Shown piece after piece: positions 21,228 to 31,740 of a DNA stretch of 64,000 bases; the stretch's first letter is position 1, and every line of letters begins with the position of its first letter. A program made the position numbers and the translations under genes. Where the stretch lies: the NCBI GenBank assembly GCA_043228905.1, contig JBHGNT010000008.1, forward strand, positions 10,292,001 to 10,356,000, given 5' to 3'. Source of the stretch: Azolla caroliniana (taxonomy: Eukaryota; Polypodiophyta). Below the pieces are notes generated by a model. The model had not been told where the DNA came from, did no database searches, and worked only from the letters and a program-made list of their open reading frames with translations.

Positions 21228-22366
21228 TGATTACTATAGTGGCCTTCTTACCGGCAATAATAGCAGTACGACTTCCGGGTGTCGCTAGATTCGGCATGTG
21301 TGCTTGGTGGAGGTCCTATGGTAAGTGCTTGGTTTTGGTCCAGTTGGCTGCTTGGAGCGCCCTTTTCTGGTTCCCGTGGATGACCCCCCTTTTTGTTGAA
21401 ATGACGTTTCTTGAAATTCTTTTTGTTTCGGTAACCTTGACGATGTTGGTCGTCATACTTGCCATAGTCGTCCTGTCGGTGGTTGTAACCAGGGGAGTGA
21501 TCCCGCTTGTATCTCTCGTACCGTCCATTATAGTTCCGGTATCTATCCTGTCTGTCATACTGGTCATAACCGTCTCTTCGATCGCTGTATCGGACATCTT
21601 GTGCTGGTCGGTAGCGCTCCTCTCGCCGCCAGCGTTCTTCTTCTTCCTCCTAGTTGCTCCGTGGTTCAATTTGCCGGACCGGTGGTGCTTGCCGATTTAA
21701 CAAGTTATACTCACACCGTTCCATTGTGTGACTTCTGGAGTGGCAGAGCAAGCATTGGGAACGCATGGTGCATTCCAGCGCCGAATGTCCGGCATTCAGG
21801 CATGTCGTACATTGAAATGCTTTCCGGAAACAGAGGTCCTCTTCTGTTGGTAGTGCACATTGACGTGCGCCCATGGTTAGCCATGAACTTGAGGTTTCCA
21901 TTTCCCGAACTCAGTCGATCACTTGATCTATGCTGCTGGTGCGGAAATCAATAACGGTGCAACCGTACGTAAGGGTTCCCGGAGGGCTGCTAAGAATATA
22001 GCCTTTGTTTCTTCCTCCGGTGGTGTCCGGCTGAGCTGACTGTGGATCCGCTGGAGCCGGATGACAAACTGTTGAATGTTCTCCATTGGTTCCTACCGGA
22101 TACTGCAAAATAAGCTTATCATTTCCCGTTGGTCCATCTCCTTGTGAAAGAAATGCAAAAATTTTGTCTTTAATGTTTCAAACGTGGGGATGGTGCTGGG
22201 ATCTTGTGTTCGGTGCCATCTGGCGGCCGGTCCCTCCAAGGTCATGCCGAACTCTGCCCTTTTTGAGCGTTCCTCTTCGGCTGCATTTAAGCGTTGGGAC
22301 ACATGGTTCGCCTCCCAGGTCTGCTGAAATGCATGGACGTGGGCTTCCGCGTCCGGATCATCCCGG
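21228..22366 (-). pseudogene. gag of element F, C-terminal part (capsid and two zinc knuckles)
   Basis: This continues the N-terminal gag at 31042-31685; element I lies between. The capsid part reads DDPDAEAHVHAFQQTW, MTLEGPAARWHRTQ, ETLKTKFLHFFHKEM, QQFVIRLQRIHSQL. It is followed by two knuckles, CTTCLNAGHSALEC and CLLCHSRSHTMERC (both CX2CX4HX4C), and an Arg/Tyr/Asp-rich tail (21640-21400). Stops occur near 22092, 21910 and 21649. The order capsid then two knuckles is normal for the family. Confidence 0.82.
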
Positions 22367-23129
22367 TGTCGCGTTGTTACGCGCGTGCGTGGAGAAAGGC
22401 GGGACCACGGGGGTCTTGGACTAGGGAGCGACGGAGCGTAGGAAGTCACACTTCATCGTTTCTGGGGCACCCCTGAAACGCACTGGAAGTAGCCGAAGGG
22501 AGAGAGGGAGTGAGAGAGCGTGCTTGACACCGACTCACGCGCGCACACACACACACGCACACACGCACACACGCTCTCTTGTACAGGAAACGTAGGGAAA
22601 GAGGGGAGCACCCGACACCAACAAGACGCCAATATACACAGACAGACGCAAACTTATATGTATATATATATATAAGAAGAATACACTCCCGGCTTCGAGC
22701 CGGACCAAGATAGTTTACAACAGTCGTCTGTTGTCAAGCCGCCGTCGGGGAGCTCTCGGGCTCGTCGCGCCGAGCGGGGTCTTGCACAGGAGATAAGCTG
22801 CAGCCAACCCTAAACGAACACGAAGGGGAAGAAGAAGAAGCAGAAGAAACCTAACCCTAAACCTACCGGTATACCCTCTAATCCAAAATGGGCAACCCCT
22901 TTACAAAGGGTGTTCCCTCCCTTTTATAGAACAAGGAAAGGAAGGCATTACAATGCGGGACAAATCCCGACTTACATGGGATCGTCTGTCCCGACTTGAC
23001 TACTCTTCGACGCCATAAAGGCGCCCTCGATATTCACACTAAATGTACATGGGTGCGTACACACGCTGCACCCCGCCGATGTAGCCAATGTTTCCCGGTT
23101 TTCGCCTATGACTGAAATTCTTCACGACA
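22367..23129 (-). repeat. 3' LTR of element I
   Basis: 763 bp, about 97% like the 5' LTR by eye. On the minus strand it holds ATAAAAGGGAGGG (likely TATA box, about 22917-22930), CCTAAACC-type runs, and a short CA/CG dinucleotide repeat (22540-22573). Confidence 0.87.
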
Positions 23130-23479
23130 TCCACCCCCACCTAACTGCACGTCCACCGGTATGTGCCAATCTGGTTGAAGGGTGAGAGATTTCGGCCGGT
23201 GAGAAACCGGTCTCCCGTGATCCGCATCTCGGCTCGCTGCCGGTTTGATCCGGCGGCTCCGAGTCTTCCTTCGCGCTCGCCTCCCCGTAGGCTCGTTCGA
23301 CCCGTCGATGGGTCCTCTGCCGCGATCTCCATAGAGCGCGCTCTTCCGTTGGCCCTTGTTTGGCCGTATGAACGCCCGCTTCCCGCCGTATGCCCGATGT
23401 CCTCCGCTTGAGGAATGCCCATGGCAGCCCGCTTGGCCTCCGTTGTCGAATCGTGATGTCCCGATGGTGTTTCACGTCA

Positions 23480-25650
23480 CCTTCGTCCTTCCGCCGCCAC
23501 CTTCCTTCTCCATGGTCTTACATCGCAACGTCGGCTCGAACCGCCATGGTCTCTAGAACAGTGTGGAGGATCCCTTTCCGGCCTTCTCCGCGCTCACCTT
23601 TCCGCTCCAGCACCTCCGTGTGCCACATACCCTCGTCCGTTGTTTGGCACTGCCCATGTTGCACTCCTTGTCGGACTCCTTTCCGGCCAGATCATGCATC
23701 GCTGCTTCCCACATACCGGTGTCCTCTGCATCCGAGGAACACCCCGTAGTAGCCCGCTTGTCCCTTCCCGTCTTCGTGCTGCTGCAACATGTCCTGAGTC
23801 TTCCGCTTGCCGTCGTCCCCCACCAGCTTGTCACCCCGGCTTGTCGTGTCAGTCTTCGTTACTTCGACGGAGCTACCGAGATCTACGAGGCGAGTGTGGA
23901 GGATCCTCCTCCGGCCTCTCTTGCCATCCTGATTCCGACCCTGTGCAGTCCACTAGGCACTTGTCACTTCGTTCTTGGCACCTCCCTTGTGCCGTCTTCC
24001 GCTTCCTTTGTTCGGCCCCGCCCGCGTCGAGCACCGTCCCGTAGTCACGCTTCGATCCGGCCCACGATGGCCACTCGCAAGACTCTTGTTCTGTCCAAGG
24101 TGTGCCTTTCTGGCCTGGCACACCTCCCGTGTTCACCCCTATCGGCTCCTTCCAATACATCGTGTCGTCGGGTCCCGTTCCCTACCGCCACCGTCCTTCT
24201 CCCTCGGTCTCACGTTGCCACGTTGGACGAACTGCTGGAGCCTCCGGATCGGTGTGAGGGTCCCATTGGACCGGACTCCGTTTCTATGCTTGCCGAATTC
24301 GGGTGTCTTTTGTTTGAGTCCCTCCCGGACTCTCCTCGTGTCTTCCACGTAGTCAGGTCCCGTTTCCCGCCGCCACCAACCTTCTCTCTCGGTCTCATGT
24401 TGCCACGTTGGCCGAACTGCCGAAGTCTCTGGTTAAGTGTGGAGATCCCGTAGGACCGGACTTCCTTACGCCCATTGTCTTCGTCACCTCGCCGCCACCG
24501 TCAGTATCTTGGTCTTACGTCGACCGCGTTGCCGACTGCCGAAGTCTCTAGAACCGGTGTGAAGGATCCTCCGTAGACCGCCCTTCCGTAGCCCTTGCCT
24601 TCGTCACCTCGCTGCCACCATCAGTATCTTGGTCTTATGTTGACCGCGTTGCCGACTGCCGAAGTCTCTAGAACCAGTGTGAAGGATCCTCCATCGGCGT
24701 TCGTCGCCTTCCTGACCCTGTCCCGGGTCGTCCTTTTCCGCATGCCGAGAGGGCGTTTTGTTCCACACCCTCTCCCGTGGTACCGATGTACCGTGTCCTC
24801 GGCCTCTTCGTAGGCCTGCTCTCTTCCTCCCTCCCGGAATGGTCATCCGGGAGTCTGCTCCGTCCGGTTCTCATCCGGGTCCGTTCGTCTTTCTCCGGAT
24901 TGCCGAGTCCCGTTCTCCTGTCGCCACCGTCTCTCGTATAGGACTTGCACCGGCACTCGGGCCTGCAACCTGACCAGTGTAAGGAATCCCATAGGACCGG
25001 TTCTCATTCTCTTTCCTAATCTCGACCTTCGCCCGATCGGTCTTTCTCCGCATGTAAAAGAGGGCGGCTCGTCCCGCACCCCCTTCCGTATCGGCACTTT
25101 CATGCCGAAACCGGACTTGATCGAACGATCCACGACCGGATCACGCTCCACCCGTATCAGAATGCCGATCGCCTCGTGCCGTGTCCGTCCTTGGCCTCTC
25201 GCAGGCCATTTCCCATCCGACTTCGCTGGCATCGTGCCAGGACTCCTCGGTACCGCCATCCATCTCCTCGGTCTGACATGGGCATACGGGCCCGAATGCC
25301 GAATTCTCCGGAATCGAGTCCGTGGGCTTTCGTCTGCTCCTTCCCCGTATCATCTCGCCGGTGATTCTGCCCTTTCGCCGCCGCCTTCCTCTGCTTGGGA
25401 CTCACGTGGGCACTCGGGCCTGACTGCCATCGTCTCGGGAGCAAGTGTGGGAAGACACGAGGAATCGCCCGTCCATTCTTCGCACTTGTTCGTAGCCACC
25501 GACTCTTCGTGTTCGGCGGTCGTCTTCTTTCCGATCGCGCAAGCCCCGTCTAGGCTTGCTTCTCCAATGACTGGGATCTCGGGCTGACACGTCCGAAACC
25601 GCTGGTCCCAACGTTCCGGTTCTGCGATCGGTATCTCGGCCTCGTCCTTG
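23480..25650 (-). repeat. Degenerate tandem array coding for ETSAV-type units in element I
   Basis: Similar 120-180 bp units follow one another. The clearest pair is 24481-24600 and 24601-24720, with a period of exactly 120 bp and over 90% identity. On the minus strand the unit reads like SFTPVLETSAVGNAVDVRPRY, interrupted by stops in several copies. Element L carries the same kind of unit (VPETSVV, LETSAVLHM), so the array was once coding. Confidence 0.6.
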
Positions 25651-26310
25651 GCCGTTCTATCTCCGCAAGTCGAGAGGGTGGCTCGTCCCACGCCCTCTCC
25701 CGTGGTACCGTGGTACCCTTTTCTTTCGGCCTCCTCATCCTCTGATCGCCTCCGGCCTGACTCCATAATAAGCCCTTCTTCGGCTTCGGTTTTCCCCTCT
25801 TCCTCGAGCATCGCTTTGAGCGCTGCGTATGCCTCCGCAATCCTCGCCCCAACGCCGACCCTTGCCGACTCTCCCTGCCGTTCGGCCTCTTCCCGCTGTG
25901 ATGGCACGTCGTCGCGTACCTTCCTCTTAGCCTTCTCGGCTTGCTCGTTGTCTAGCCTTTGGCACACCCTTCCGACCCTCGACCAGTCCTCCGTAAGCCT
26001 TTAGGAGCACCTCTTCGAAGGCCTCCCATGAACCACGAGCCTCACGGAGGTCCATTACTTCCGCAAGCATCCGGACAGCTATGACCCGGCAGAAGAACTC
26101 TAGCCTCAACGCCTCTTCTACGCCATGCTCTTCCATTTCCGCGTTGTAGGCTTCCAAGTAAGATGGGACTTTGTCCCCGTTGAAACGGCCGACTCTTTCG
26201 ACCACTCGCCCAACCGCTTGTTGCGCTGCTTCTCGCCTCATCACCACTCGTGCCGACTCCAACACCACTTCGGCCACCATCTCCGCAAGGTCGTCGTCTT
26301 CCGACTCCAT
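25350..26310 (-). pseudogene. gag-like protein of element I
   Basis: The ATG at 26310 (MESEDDDLAEMVAEVV) lies just after the PBS and opens a capsid-like domain: AVGRVVERVGRFNGDKVPSY, YNAEMEEHGVEEALRLEFFC, GSWEAFEEVLLKAYG. The same pattern occurs in element L (QAIDRVVEQVSYFNG…AMRLEYFCRVV). The frame stops at 25927. An overlapping frame, 25967-25350, carries a charged, Glu/Lys/Arg-rich continuation with the first repeat-like PETMAV, so a frameshift near 25940 is likely. No zinc knuckle or enzyme motif is seen. Confidence 0.7.
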
Positions 26311-26324
26311 CCTCCCTTGCCGCC

Positions 26325-26343
26325 TTTCACGTCGGGTTCACCA
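26325..26343 (-). promoter_or_regulatory. Primer-binding site of element I
   Basis: On the minus strand TGGTGAACCCGACGTGAAA lies four bases from the 5' LTR. Element L has the near-identical TGGTGAACCCAACGTGAA. I did not identify the tRNA. Confidence 0.7.
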
Positions 26344-27032
26344 AAGATGTCGCGTTGTTACGCGCGTGCGTGGAGAAAGGCGGGACCACGGGGGTCTTGG
26401 ACTAGGGAGCGACGGAGCATAGGAAGTCGCACTTCACCGTTTCTGGGGCACCCTGAAACGCACCGGAAGCAGCCGAAGGGAGAGAGGGAGTGAGAGAGCG
26501 TGCTTGACACCGACTCATGCGTGCACACGCACACGCACACACACACACACGCCCTCTTGTACAGGAAACGCAGGGAAAGAGGGGAGCACCCGACACCAAC
26601 AAGACGCCAATATACACAGACAGACGCAAACGTATATGTATATATATATAAGAAGAATACACTCCCGGCTTCGAGCTGGACCAAGATAGTTTACAACAGT
26701 CGTCTGTTGTCAAGCCGCCGTCGGGGAGCTCTCGGGCTTGTCGCGCCGAGCGGGGTCTTGCACAGGAGATAAGCTGCAGCCAACCCTAAACGAACACGAA
26801 GGGGAAGAAGAAGAAGCAGAAGAAACCTAACCCTAAACCTACCGGTATACCCTCTAATCCAAAATGGGCAACCCCTTTACAAAGGGCGTTCCCTCCCTTT
26901 TATAGAACAAGGAAAGGAAGGCATTTCAATGTGGGACAAATCTCGACTTACATGGGATCGTTTGTCCCGACTTGACTACTCTTCGACGCCATAAAGGTGC
27001 CCTCGATATTCACACTAAATGTACATGGGTGC

Positions 27033-27778
27033 TGTGAAAGTGTTTTTAGAATCTAAGCCATTGAACATTAGGAGAATATAAAGTATAGATAATTCACCTT
27101 TTGAGGATAAGAACACGAACTAAGACCTTAGGGAAGAAGTCAAAAGTAAAAGTACGAGACCAAGAGAAAAGTAAAAAGAGAAAACGCAGACTATAAAAAA
27201 CAGTAAAAATAGAATGGTCATAACTCCCTCGTTGTTTATCCAAATATCACGTTTAAATATGGATTAGAAAGCTTGTAAAAAGAGCTTTCTATAGCTTTTT
27301 AAATCGCTTAATTTGGATATCGGATAAGGGAGATATGACGATTAGAAGGTCGATGTGTCATAGCTAAAAATAGGGAGATAAATGCTTCTAAAAATAGCAT
27401 GAACGTGGATAAGAAGAGGAAGGTTATAAAAGAAGAAGTGAGATTAGTGAGGTAAGGCGAAGAGGGAAGGCCAAAGAGTGGATGAGGAGTGTTAGGAAGA
27501 AGTGTCTTTGTGGAAGAGGAAGTGTCTTAGAAGAGGAAGGTCTTTGGTTTTAGTTCAATGTGGAGTTTGTCTCCTTTGTATTCTCTTGATGTTGGAATAT
27601 CAGAACATTCTTATTTCTTGCTCGCTTTCTCTATCTTTTTTCTTAGTTTCTTGAGTTATACTCTCTAATCATAATTACCTATAGCTATATAATATATTAT
27701 GATTTTCAACTCCATCTAATCGGTTTGGTCAAGCCCTCATATAGTGTATAACTATCTATTATCTTATACACCCTATCA
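27033..27778 (+). repeat. 5' LTR of element H
   Basis: 746 bp, TGTGAAAGTG…CACCCTATCA. Line-by-line reading found no difference from 30218-30963. Confidence 0.93.
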
Positions 27779-27781
27779 TTT

Positions 27782-27799
27782 TGGCGCTCCAGGGAGGGC
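27782..27799 (+). promoter_or_regulatory. Primer-binding site of element H
   Basis: TGGCGCTCCAGGGAGGGC starts three bases after the LTR. The tRNA was not identified. Confidence 0.7.
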
Positions 27800-27865
27800 C
27801 GATCCTTTCCGTATAGGAAGAGAAGTTATCATTTAATTGTGTTACTATATTACATTAACTTAGCT

Positions 27866-29965
27866 ATGCAATTTGCATTTTCGGGTGAAAGAACACAAGA
27901 TGCTGGTGCCTTTTTGGCATGCTTTGAGCATCATGCCATATCTATTGGACGCATCACCGACAACGAAAAGTTGCCCTTGTTGGTAGCTACATTCTATGGT
28001 CGTGCTCGAGATTGGTATGACTCTCTTCCGCAAAATGAACAAGGAGAATATCAATTATTGGTGCATCAATTTCGTACAAGATATATTCAATGGAAAAGTG
28101 CAACTGAGGTAAGGGAGGAGCTTTTTCAACTAAAGATGGAATCACCTTTTGGTTTTTTAGAGTATGAACGAAATTTCCAAGAATTGTGGACGACGTGGAT
28201 TCGTCTTCGTGGTGGCACCGAAGACGAGTGGTTTAAGATAGAACAATTTAAGGTGGGCCTTGATATGCATTTCCGTTTGGAGGCAAGCTTGAAGGATCCA
28301 ACGACTTTTCAAGCTCTTCTCCAAGTTTGTCAAGATTATGATCGACAAGTGAAGATGATGAGTTCCATGGGGGATCCCCAAATGACGGCTTTGGGTGCAA
28401 ATTTGATGCCTCGTGCCAACTTTCAAGCCTTATCTTCAATTGTGCATGGTGGACAAGTGTTTCCAAATGTGTATACCACCACAACAATAAACCCAACAAG
28501 TATATCTCAAGAAGTGGAACAAGTGAAGAGTGAACAAGATACAATGGCGTTGGTGAATCGGCGCTTTGATGAAGTGATGGCCCACTTGCAACAATCCCAA
28601 GCAATTCGCAACACTATTCCCGATGGTGGTGGCTCTAGAGGGCATCAAGGTGTAATTTGTTATTCTTGTCAAGAGGAGGGACACTCAACAAGATGTCCTC
28701 ATCGACAACAAAGAGGTATGGAAAGAGACATGTATGAAGTGCAACGGAATGGACAACGACCTATCAACAATGGAGTCGAAGGAGGCGAATCCATAACACT
28801 TCCAATGACTCAGGTTCCTACAATTCCTCATAATGTGAATCTTCTTAATTTTATTGATGATAGTGATAGTGCTTGTGAAGTAGCTCTTGTGAAAAGGACA
28901 AGAGCCTCGCAAAAGGAGAAAGAAGTTGAAGGAGAATCTAGTGACTCAAGACAAAAGAAGAAGTCTAAGGAGAATGAGAAAGAGGACAAATTGAGAAGGA
29001 GACACTCTAGAAGGAAGATAAAGATGGAGGATATTCCTATGGGAGAAGGTGTAGAATCTTTCAATCGGAAGCATGAATTGATATCGAGTGGACCAAGGAT
29101 AACATGGCCGCAACTTCTCCAATTATCATCCACATTACAAAATGAGTGGGGGAGGCTTGTGAGTATTTGCCAAAGTCAAAAGACCGTGCATTACATGGGG
29201 ATCATGCGAGTAGAAGATCGAAAGGACATACGTCCAATCATCCCTGTCTCCATCAAAGGGGTTCACATCAAAGATGCCTTGGGTGATAGTGGTGCTAGGG
29301 TAAGCTTGATTTCTGAATTTGTAGTAAACAAAGTAGGAATTCCTATTAGTAGGTCATCTTCAACAAGGGTGGTTGTAGTAGATAGTGGAGTGGTGCATTG
29401 CACAAGCATAGTGGAGGATGTGTTCATCAAGTGTTTTGGAATAAGAGGAGAAGCTTGCAACAAATACCACATCAACTTGAAGGAAAGTGTATCAATTTCC
29501 CCAAAGCTTCGGCAATTGAGTGTTGAACAAAAGGAAGAATTTATGCAAGAGTTCAACGCATGGTTACAAGAAAGTTCCAATTATAAGATGGAAGATTTGA
29601 GGTGTGTGTCACCTATAGTTTTGGTTCCAAAGAAGAATGAGATCAATTTCAAACCCTTGAATGATTCGACCAAACGAGATGAATTTTCACTTCCTTCTCG
29701 AGATGAGATTGTCGATAAAATGGTTGTTTATACAAAACAAGGTAGTGTGGACAATATGTTGTGCCAAAAAGGATTTCATGTGGATGATTCAAAGATTAAC
29801 ATAATTACAAAGATGACAATTCTAACAAGTCTTGAAGCTTTGAAAGTATTTGTGCAAAAGGTGCGCTCGCTCGAAAGATTCATTTATATGTTGACATGCT
29901 TACTGCTATCAAGAGTGATGTATCCCATGGCCCTACTAGTCTTTGGAGAGTTAACGAAGACATAA
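27866..29965 (+). CDS. gag-protease with fused RT remnants, single ORF of element H
   Basis: The first ATG in the open frame is 27866 (MQFAFSGERTQDAGAF), giving about 699 residues. The capsid domain is of the Retrotrans_gag type (ATFYGRARDWYDSLP, FRTRYIQWKSATEVREEL). Then come a zinc knuckle CYSCQEEGHSTRC (28658-28696; CX2CX4HX3C, one residue shorter than usual at the end), a Lys/Glu-rich segment, and a protease with ALGDSGARVSLIS (D-S-G-A at 29285-29296). The C-terminal part keeps only RT scraps: SPIVLVPKKN, FSLPSRDEIVDKM, then KGFHVDDSKINIITKMT and SLEALKVFVQKVRSLERFI. The YxDD palm is deleted but the frame is kept. The intact frame and identical LTRs suggest recent activity supplied in trans. 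Confidence 0.87.
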   Translation: MQFAFSGERTQDAGAFLACFEHHAISIGRITDNEKLPLLVATFYGRARDWYDSLPQNEQGEYQLLVHQFRTRYIQWKSATEVREELFQLKMESPFGFLEYERNFQELWTTWIRLRGGTEDEWFKIEQFKVGLDMHFRLEASLKDPTTFQALLQVCQDYDRQVKMMSSMGDPQMTALGANLMPRANFQALSSIVHGGQVFPNVYTTTTINPTSISQEVEQVKSEQDTMALVNRRFDEVMAHLQQSQAIRNTIPDGGGSRGHQGVICYSCQEEGHSTRCPHRQQRGMERDMYEVQRNGQRPINNGVEGGESITLPMTQVPTIPHNVNLLNFIDDSDSACEVALVKRTRASQKEKEVEGESSDSRQKKKSKENEKEDKLRRRHSRRKIKMEDIPMGEGVESFNRKHELISSGPRITWPQLLQLSSTLQNEWGRLVSICQSQKTVHYMGIMRVEDRKDIRPIIPVSIKGVHIKDALGDSGARVSLISEFVVNKVGIPISRSSSTRVVVVDSGVVHCTSIVEDVFIKCFGIRGEACNKYHINLKESVSISPKLRQLSVEQKEEFMQEFNAWLQESSNYKMEDLRCVSPIVLVPKKNEINFKPLNDSTKRDEFSLPSRDEIVDKMVVYTKQGSVDNMLCQKGFHVDDSKINIITKMTILTSLEALKVFVQKVRSLERFIYMLTCLLLSRVMYPMALLVFGELTKT

Positions 29966-30217
29966 TGATTGTGGTAACCTCTTTCTTTGTGTTGACAAGG
30001 AGAAAGATGATGATGGAATTGTCAATGTGTGTGTGGGTGTGTCTAGGAGTGTGAGGTTTTTCCTACCGACTAGCGGGGGTTTTACTCACATAGTTTGTTT
30101 CTTTTTCTTCTCTCCTTCTTTGTCTATAGCCTACCATAAGGCGAAGGAGTTTTTTTTATTCTTTTTATCTTCGGCTCGCCATAAATGGCTTAGCCTCTAA
30201 CAAGGGGGAGGGCTAAA
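29966..30217 (+). other. 3' untranslated segment of element H
   Basis: T-rich non-coding sequence ending in the polypurine tract at 30201-30217. No ORF. Confidence 0.6.
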
Positions 30218-30963
30218 TGTGAAAGTGTTTTTAGAATCTAAGCCATTGAACATTAGGAGAATATAAAGTATAGATAATTCACCTTTTGAGGATAAGAACA
30301 CGAACTAAGACCTTAGGGAAGAAGTCAAAAGTAAAAGTACGAGACCAAGAGAAAAGTAAAAAGAGAAAACGCAGACTATAAAAAACAGTAAAAATAGAAT
30401 GGTCATAACTCCCTCGTTGTTTATCCAAATATCACGTTTAAATATGGATTAGAAAGCTTGTAAAAAGAGCTTTCTATAGCTTTTTAAATCGCTTAATTTG
30501 GATATCGGATAAGGGAGATATGACGATTAGAAGGTCGATGTGTCATAGCTAAAAATAGGGAGATAAATGCTTCTAAAAATAGCATGAACGTGGATAAGAA
30601 GAGGAAGGTTATAAAAGAAGAAGTGAGATTAGTGAGGTAAGGCGAAGAGGGAAGGCCAAAGAGTGGATGAGGAGTGTTAGGAAGAAGTGTCTTTGTGGAA
30701 GAGGAAGTGTCTTAGAAGAGGAAGGTCTTTGGTTTTAGTTCAATGTGGAGTTTGTCTCCTTTGTATTCTCTTGATGTTGGAATATCAGAACATTCTTATT
30801 TCTTGCTCGCTTTCTCTATCTTTTTTCTTAGTTTCTTGAGTTATACTCTCTAATCATAATTACCTATAGCTATATAATATATTATGATTTTCAACTCCAT
30901 CTAATCGGTTTGGTCAAGCCCTCATATAGTGTATAACTATCTATTATCTTATACACCCTATCA
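30218..30963 (+). repeat. 3' LTR of element H
   Basis: 746 bp, same ends and apparently same sequence as 27033-27778. Confidence 0.93.
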
Positions 30964-31041
30964 GGTGCGTACACACGCTGCACCCCGCCGATGTAGCCAA
31001 TGTTTCCTGGTTTTCGCCTATGGCCGAAATTCTTCACGACA

Positions 31042-31685
31042 CTGGTATCTATCTGGGATATTGGAATGACATCGTCGTCTAGTGTCGGTACATGAGCTGG
31101 TGGTGTCGGTGGTCGTTCCTCCTCTTTTGGTGTCAGAGGTTTTTCCCGGTCTTCTGTCGCCGTCAGAGGTCTTTCCTGCTCCTCTTTCAGTGTCGGAGGC
31201 TTCTCCTCCTCGATATCCGGTGTCGGAGGTCTCTCGTCCTCGACTTCTAGTTCTGGAGTGCCGTCGACTTCCGGTACCGGAGGTTCCAGCCTCTTCAATT
31301 CTGGTTTCAGTGTCGGCAAGGTATCCGACTCCTCATCCTCTGGTCCACCTGGGGTGTCGTTATTGCTGCGGCAATTCGTCTGCGCGCTGTATTCCCCGTT
31401 TGAACCCGATTCAAACGCCGAAAATGCTTCGCATTCGCCTTCCCCCGCTGCCAATGCCTGGAGAAGGGATTGCGCTTCCCGGAGGTTGTTTAGGCTGTTT
31501 CCTTCGTCCAGGTAGGCGTTTTGTGGTAACCAAAGGGACTCCTTGGCCACTCTCCGGATCACCTTGGAAAATAAGTGATCTGTTCTGATTTCTTCTGCCG
31601 CTTGCTGGAAAGCTTCTCGCTTCCTCAGTCGTTCAACAAGTCTCCTTGCTCGCTCCGTAACCGGGTCGTTTGTTGGTCGCGTCAT
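31042..31685 (-). pseudogene. gag of element F, N-terminal part
   Basis: The ATG at 31685 (MTRPTNDPVTERARRLVERL) lies 55 bp inside the 5' LTR. A helical, charged N-terminus (EEIRTDHLFSKVIRRVAKE) is followed by an acidic linker and then by a run of Pro/Glu-rich repeats of about 10-12 residues (DERPPTPDIEEEKPPTL, QERPLTA, EKPLTPKEEERPPTPPAH). The frame is open up to the insertion of element I after PISQIDT and resumes at 22366. This piece has no stop, so the stops in gag are all in the other half. Confidence 0.78.
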
Positions 31686-31714
31686 CCATTCCCGCCGATG
31701 TTCGTTGCGATTGT

Positions 31715-31733
31715 GTAGGAATCGTGGTCGCCA
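31715..31733 (-). promoter_or_regulatory. Primer-binding site of element F (probable)
   Basis: The minus strand reads TTTTGGCGACCACGATTCC just after the LTR end. The block TTTTGGCGACCAC recurs beside element G's LTR (54830-54850). It resembles the TTTTGGCGAC-type sites of Tat/Ogre elements. The tRNA was not identified. Confidence 0.6.
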
Positions 31734-31740
31734 AAAACTG

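Larger units (their letters stand above)
27033..30963 (+). mobile_element. Element H: young, deleted Ty3/gypsy-type element with identical LTRs
   Basis: It is a 3.9-kb element with 746-bp LTRs (27033-27778, 30218-30963) that I could not tell apart by eye, a PBS (TGGCGCTCCAGGGAGG) and a polypurine tract (CAAGGGGGAGGGCTAAA, 30201-30217). A perfect GGTGC duplication flanks it (27028-27032, 30964-30968). One long ORF fuses gag, protease and RT remnants; RNase H and integrase are absent. It must have moved using enzymes from another copy. Confidence 0.93.
22367..31041 (-). mobile_element. Element I: gag-only (non-autonomous) gypsy-type LTR element nested in F's gag
   Basis: It has LTRs 22367-23129 (3') and 26348-31041 (5', itself split by element H), both TGTCG…CGACA. 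The PBS begins TGGTGAACCCGACGTG and the polypurine tract TAGGTGGGGGTGGA lies at 23130-23143. The 3.2-kb internal region encodes a capsid-like protein and a repetitive tail but shows no protease, RT or integrase. Flanks are CCCGG and CTGGT; CCGGT/CTGGT would fit if one T was lost, so the duplication is imperfect. It is related to element L. Gag-only elements of this kind depend on other elements for enzymes. Confidence 0.8.
26348..31041 (-). repeat. 5' LTR of element I, interrupted by element H
   Basis: The two parts 26348-27032 and 30969-31041 together give about 758 bp and match 22367-23129. H and one copy of its GGTGC duplication account for the interruption. Confidence 0.88.

Noticed and set aside
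22540-22573. CA-repeat region as a CRISPR-like or satellite array
   Set aside because: A short dinucleotide run inside an LTR, without spacers.
23563-24453. A 296-codon plus-strand frame in element I
   Set aside because: It is the antisense of the ETSAV repeat array; its openness follows from the GC-rich 3-periodic repeats.
27839-27865. An upstream start for the H ORF at 27839
   Set aside because: The codon is GTG; the first ATG in frame is 27866.
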